Assembly (NCBI GenBank): GCA_013115145.1
Contig: JAAPAO010000389.1
Coordinates: 1 to 33,678, forward strand
Direction: 5' to 3'
Source: Perkinsus chesapeaki
Lineage: Eukaryota > Perkinsozoa > Perkinsida > Perkinsidae
Length of the DNA stretch: 33,678 nucleotides
Shown here: in pieces, positions 30,201-33,678 of the stretch
How the letters are laid out: each line of letters starts with the position of its first letter
How positions within the stretch are numbered: position 1 is the stretch's first letter
Made by a program: the position numbers and the translations under genes
Notes under the pieces: model-generated
What the model was told of the DNA's origin: nothing
Databases searched by the model: none
What the model saw: the letters and a program-made list of their open reading frames with translations, nothing else

Positions 30201-33200
30201 GATGCAAGTGTGAATGCCAACACGGTTTGAGGAGAATCTTCGGGGTCTAGGCGATCGCCCGCAACGGAGGCTGAACCCAAGAATATCACCCGTTGAGAAA
30301 AGGTGAGCGTAACACCGCTATCAAAAACTCTAAGTGAGACATCGCTGCGAGGAGATATTGCACAAGCATACCAGAGCGATGTCCAGCAGCTGGCGGAGGT
30401 GTCGCCAGTAGGTTTCTATCGGAGACATGTAAAGACGAGCTTACACTGCAGTGGGTTAGCATCACCGAGCACAGTCTCATTAGCATTGTGGCAAGTGTCT
30501 TACCTGAGGATCACAACAACTCGAGCAGAGCACCAGACATGGAGTGGGTTGCCATCAAGGTATGAATAAGGCATTTCGTATACCGCAGAATATACACCTA
30601 GCCAGAGCAAACTGATTCGTTATGAAAGGTTCAAGAGATCGTCAGGACACTGGTACAGATAGTCCTACGGGTAGCATTCGAACGTCTTGGAACCAAGGAG
30701 GAGGAATTGACTGGACTCAGACGCAAACTCGTCAATACAGAGGAGAGACTAAAGACTGTAATAGGACCCTAAAATAATGGTTACATCGATTCACAGGCAA
30801 TTGGAGACCACATCCGGGAGATACAGGTGTTGAAAGAAGAGCTCAAGACTGGTAAAGCCGTCGTCTCAGACTAGGTGAATGCCCTGCACGTGTTAGTGAG
30901 ATCAACAGCGGCATCGTCGCAGAAGAAGCAGGCCAACACCTCATTAGTTTCGTCTAAAACATCACCAAGCTTCGCTAAGAAGGAAGGGAAGACTGAGCTG
31001 AATGCAGAGGCGATACCGCTGGACACACAGAATGCTACAGGCCACGTCGCCGCTTTTTATCAACCTATGGAATACGTTGACTCGGACACCAAGCAACTCC
31101 TGGAGCAAATCGTCCAAGGTGTGGCAGATGATTGGGTATGTATTGCTAGATGAGACCATGTATAATCAGAGCGACTGAGGGTAATCCTGAGCTCCCCATC
31201 GCCGGAAAATGCTCTACATAAGCAAAGCGCGGATAAATCGCAAGCTGTACCGGTGGAGTCCTCGAACGGCTCGGCTCAGAAAGAGGAGAACAAAAGTAAC
31301 GATAATACTGCAGGATGCTCTTAAAGAGGACCTTGTTCGATGATCCAAGTCCGGGCTAATGGATGGGATCACTTTTTCAGGATTGGCGCGGGACTTACAG
31401 TCGAGTCGAAGGAACGAAGTGAAACTTGAAGAGGAACTCCGAGTAATAACACCACCTTCGCGGATTCAACAATCAACTTTTCCCATCATCCCCGGAAGCT
31501 CAAAGAATACTCGCGTTTCTGCGACGAACGTTCTTCTTATGCTCAGGCACTCCAGGGCCGTTTGGAAGCTAGTCAAGAGCAGGTCGAGGCACTTCGGAGA
31601 GAGCTGCGTGCTCAGTCTAGCGGAATGGTGCTACAAGATGACCGTATCGACTTCACTGGATCTGTTTCAACGGAGGCAACCTCTTTCGGCCGACGAATCT
31701 GGCTATAATTAGTCGCTCAGGCAAGAATCTCTGAGAACCCAGATGTGAGAAGTGGGGACCATCCGGTCCGGAAAGATATTCAAGTGGCAAATGCAATTGG
31801 CCCGTGAGCGTCCAAGCAGATTGACTATAAGCTCAGTAAGCCAGGCCTGTCACTTCCCCGTACGGAGTTGAGCAAATGCAAAACATCCAAAGTACAGCAG
31901 GATTACATAAAGATGGAGGAAGCAGACGCAATGACCGACCGGTCTCAGTAAGCGAAGTGTGGCTGCCTATTCAAGCGACGATGTAGGAACAGCCGCCACC
32001 AAGAGTTATGGATGAAGGCGAAAAATTAAGACCCAAGTCCGAGATGCAACGCCCGTACGCCTCGTCGGTCACGGCTTTTCAAGCCGGCGAGGATGATTCT
32101 GATGTGGGTTGTTTGTTGCATTGCTTTGGCATCACTGACCACAGGAGAGTTTATGAGTGATTTCGGATGTCAGGAGCTTGGCTACGAGAGGGGAAAGAAA
32201 GACATCCCAAGACAGGCGGATGATAGGGCGATTGAGCCTCGGTTGACACACAATAATGCATTAGAAAGGTGACCTGCACTATATTAACTAACAAACATTG
32301 CGCATGTTACGAGGTCTCGTTTTGAAAAGGGAAGTCCTCAAGCGCATGTCAGAGCCGGCGGATCGCGAGACGAAGACGCACTGCCTACCAGCACTCAAAT
32401 CAGCGACTCACAGAGGAAGGAGGCAGTCGCGGCTATGTCGACAAGGAGTTCTCAGCCCTCCTTGGGAAAGACGAAAATAACAAAGACATCTGACATGACC
32501 GATAAATCGTCTGAATTCCAGTCCGAGTGAGTGCAATACGTGCGCCATCTGCTGTTCCAACCACCAATTGCCCTCAACTGTTGTTTCGGGACCGATTCCT
32601 CTAGGGAGCGATCAAACGATGCTCCCGGGGCAGCAAATGCACGAACGAAGGAAGTGAGAAAAAATTCTCTGGCCTCGAGGGGACAGACGACGAAAGAGGT
32701 AGGATTACGCGATTGCCTCCGTTCGGTAGCTGGATATTCGTTCAGTCGAATGAAGATATGGAGAAGTTGAAGAGGAAAATCATCACTTTGAGAAAGCAGA
32801 TCTTGTCCGAAAAGGTGGGCGTTGTCGACTAGATTATAAGCTGTAATTTATGCCACGCTGTTTCAGGAGGAAAATCATAAACTACACAGTGCGATGGCCG
32901 AAGTGAGAATGCGTTTTGAAGAGTTCAAAGCCAGGGCTACTCAGGCTGTGAGCATTCGATTATCTCTGTACAAGTCCAAAGTTTCATAGCTTCCCTCGTG
33001 TCCTCTTAGTTAGCTGACGGTGCTGGTCCCGACGCTCTGGATGCGATCGCTCAGCAAGCTGGACTTGAGGATATCCTTCTAGTGAGTAGAGACTGCTACT
33101 CCGACTACCGCCAGCAAGAAGACGTCCTTCTTATTTAACAGATTTCTGCGGATGGGGAATTCGAAACCATGAAGTCCTCTATGAAAGTCTTCGAGAGGCT

Positions 33201-33228
33201 CTATCTGTACTTTAAGGAGCTACATTAG
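27240..33228 (+). CDS. Large many-exon coiled-coil protein
   Basis: The family is unknown. Plus-strand exons carry long charged helices. Examples are I-E-D-V-R-R-I-L-A-T-V-R-K-Q-Y-D-E-A (about 27580-27640), E-L-N-L-L-R-E-R-I-Q-A-V-D (27694-27751), then a 46-nt intron, and G-A-R-Q-K-L-E-D-Q-L-Q-E-V-N-N-K-I-E-E (27798-27902). Others are I-K-R-E-Y-L-H-I-R-E-Q-M-V-K-M-E-K, A-E-K-A-R-R-V-A-V-E-R-E-T (from 28130), R-R-A-D-F-E-R-W-R-H-E-V-A-L, a Ser/Lys-rich middle, and M-A-E-V-R-M-R-F-E-E-F-K-A-R near 32890. The last exon, F-E-T-M-K-S-S-M-K-V-F-E-R-L-Y-L-Y-F, ends with TAG at 33226. Introns are short GT-AG. The 5' end is not fixed: coding-looking pieces occur from about 27262. Length and heptads suggest a cytoskeletal or centrosomal type scaffold, which is inference. 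Confidence 0.6.
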
Positions 33229-33599
33229 TAAACTTGTTTCCGGATGCGGACGGACTTCAGGGATTTTTATCGCCGGATGGAACGGATGCGCCTTCTTAGA
33301 GAGCGCTATAGCCAAGAGCTGGAACGACGCCTTCAGCAAGCGCGGTGATACCGAATTTGAACATTGCACTTTAAACACGCCTATAGCAGGTTCCCCGCTG
33401 ATTGGAGTCCCGAAGGCGTCGATGATCAGCTCATCGTTCGATCCTATATTTCTATTCCACGGCAACGGCGTATGCCGACTCAAGAAATGGACACTCTTTG
33501 AGTAACGAGTTCAGCAAGACCATGAATGTTCCATTAAACATGTGCAATCTGTCGCGTTTATATAGTACAGTAAAAGCGGGTTCGTTCTACACCATTTCA

Positions 33600-33678
33600 A
33601 GATCAAATCAGTAAAAGCCAAGATCAAATTAATATAGCCCAGAACAGATTAGTAAAAGCCAAGACCAAATTAATATAG
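33600..33678. repeat. AT-rich tandem satellite, runs off the window
   Basis: Alternating ~21-bp half-units, AGATCAAATCAGTAAAAGCC-type and AGATCAAATTAATATAGCCC-type, give a higher-order period of about 41 bp. Two full periods are visible and the array continues past the end. A partial copy (AGTACAGTAAAAGC) occurs near 33564. Confidence 0.85.

Noticed and set aside
1-33678. CRISPR arrays, bacterial operons, Shine-Dalgarno sites
   Set aside because: Split genes with GT-AG introns and eukaryotic families make this nuclear DNA. The tandem repeats have no spacer structure.

Overview
The window is nuclear DNA of an intron-dense unicellular eukaryote. Genes are split by many very short GT-AG introns. 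Those whose reading phases I could check by hand run from about 31 to 69 nt. There are eukaryotic tRNA genes, a nuclear-encoded organellar ribosomal protein, an N-terminal methyltransferase, a GT34-type glycosyltransferase and a DExH RNA helicase. Five neighbouring genes, and probably a sixth, lie on the same strand with short gaps. This style fits a protist, possibly an alveolate such as a Perkinsus-like organism, but that placement is inference from gene architecture, not from a marker.

Layout. 1-1.76 kb: a truncated tRNA-Arg gene, a copy of its 3' half, a strict 15-bp minisatellite, and a 930-bp non-autonomous DNA transposon (738-1667). The transposon interrupts a second, 14-bp minisatellite and is flanked by an 8-bp target duplication. 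2.0-7.6 kb: a decayed mobile-element block on the plus strand. It holds a zinc-ribbon/acidic gene broken by palindromic insertions, a SWIM zinc-finger fragment of MULE transposase type, and a 5'-truncated PIF1/RecD-like SF1 helicase with a long multi-exon C-terminal extension ending in a Q/P-rich tail. Several near-perfect palindromes with 0-3 nt spacers cluster here. 7.6-8.15 kb looks non-coding.

8.15-19.3 kb: a minus-strand housekeeping cluster. In transcription order it is a small single-pass membrane protein (19286-18914), a DExH-box RNA helicase with an N-terminal dsRNA-binding motif (18730-13212), a type II membrane GT34 glycosyltransferase (13018-about 11245), a 74-residue unknown (11185-10795), mitochondrial-type ribosomal protein uL2 (10764-9511, all introns phased, 316 residues) and an NTMT1-like alpha-N-methyltransferase (about 9400-8152). 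19.8-21.9 kb is poorly resolved. 22-26.8 kb holds minus-strand exons of coiled-coil and disordered protein(s), including a 260-codon exon with a SUMO-interacting-motif-like segment, and a tRNA-Pro(UGG) lies among them. From about 27.2 kb to 33.23 kb a many-exon plus-strand coiled-coil gene runs in the opposite direction. The last 80 bases are the start of an AT-rich tandem satellite.

The genes do not form one pathway. They look like an ordinary same-strand gene array next to a transposon-rich block. The most interesting parts are the transposon with a verifiable target-site duplication, the palindromic templated insertions that break transposon genes, and the helicase-bearing element remnant. 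Exon boundaries were assigned by eye from GT-AG sites and phase. Where I could not phase them, I say so.
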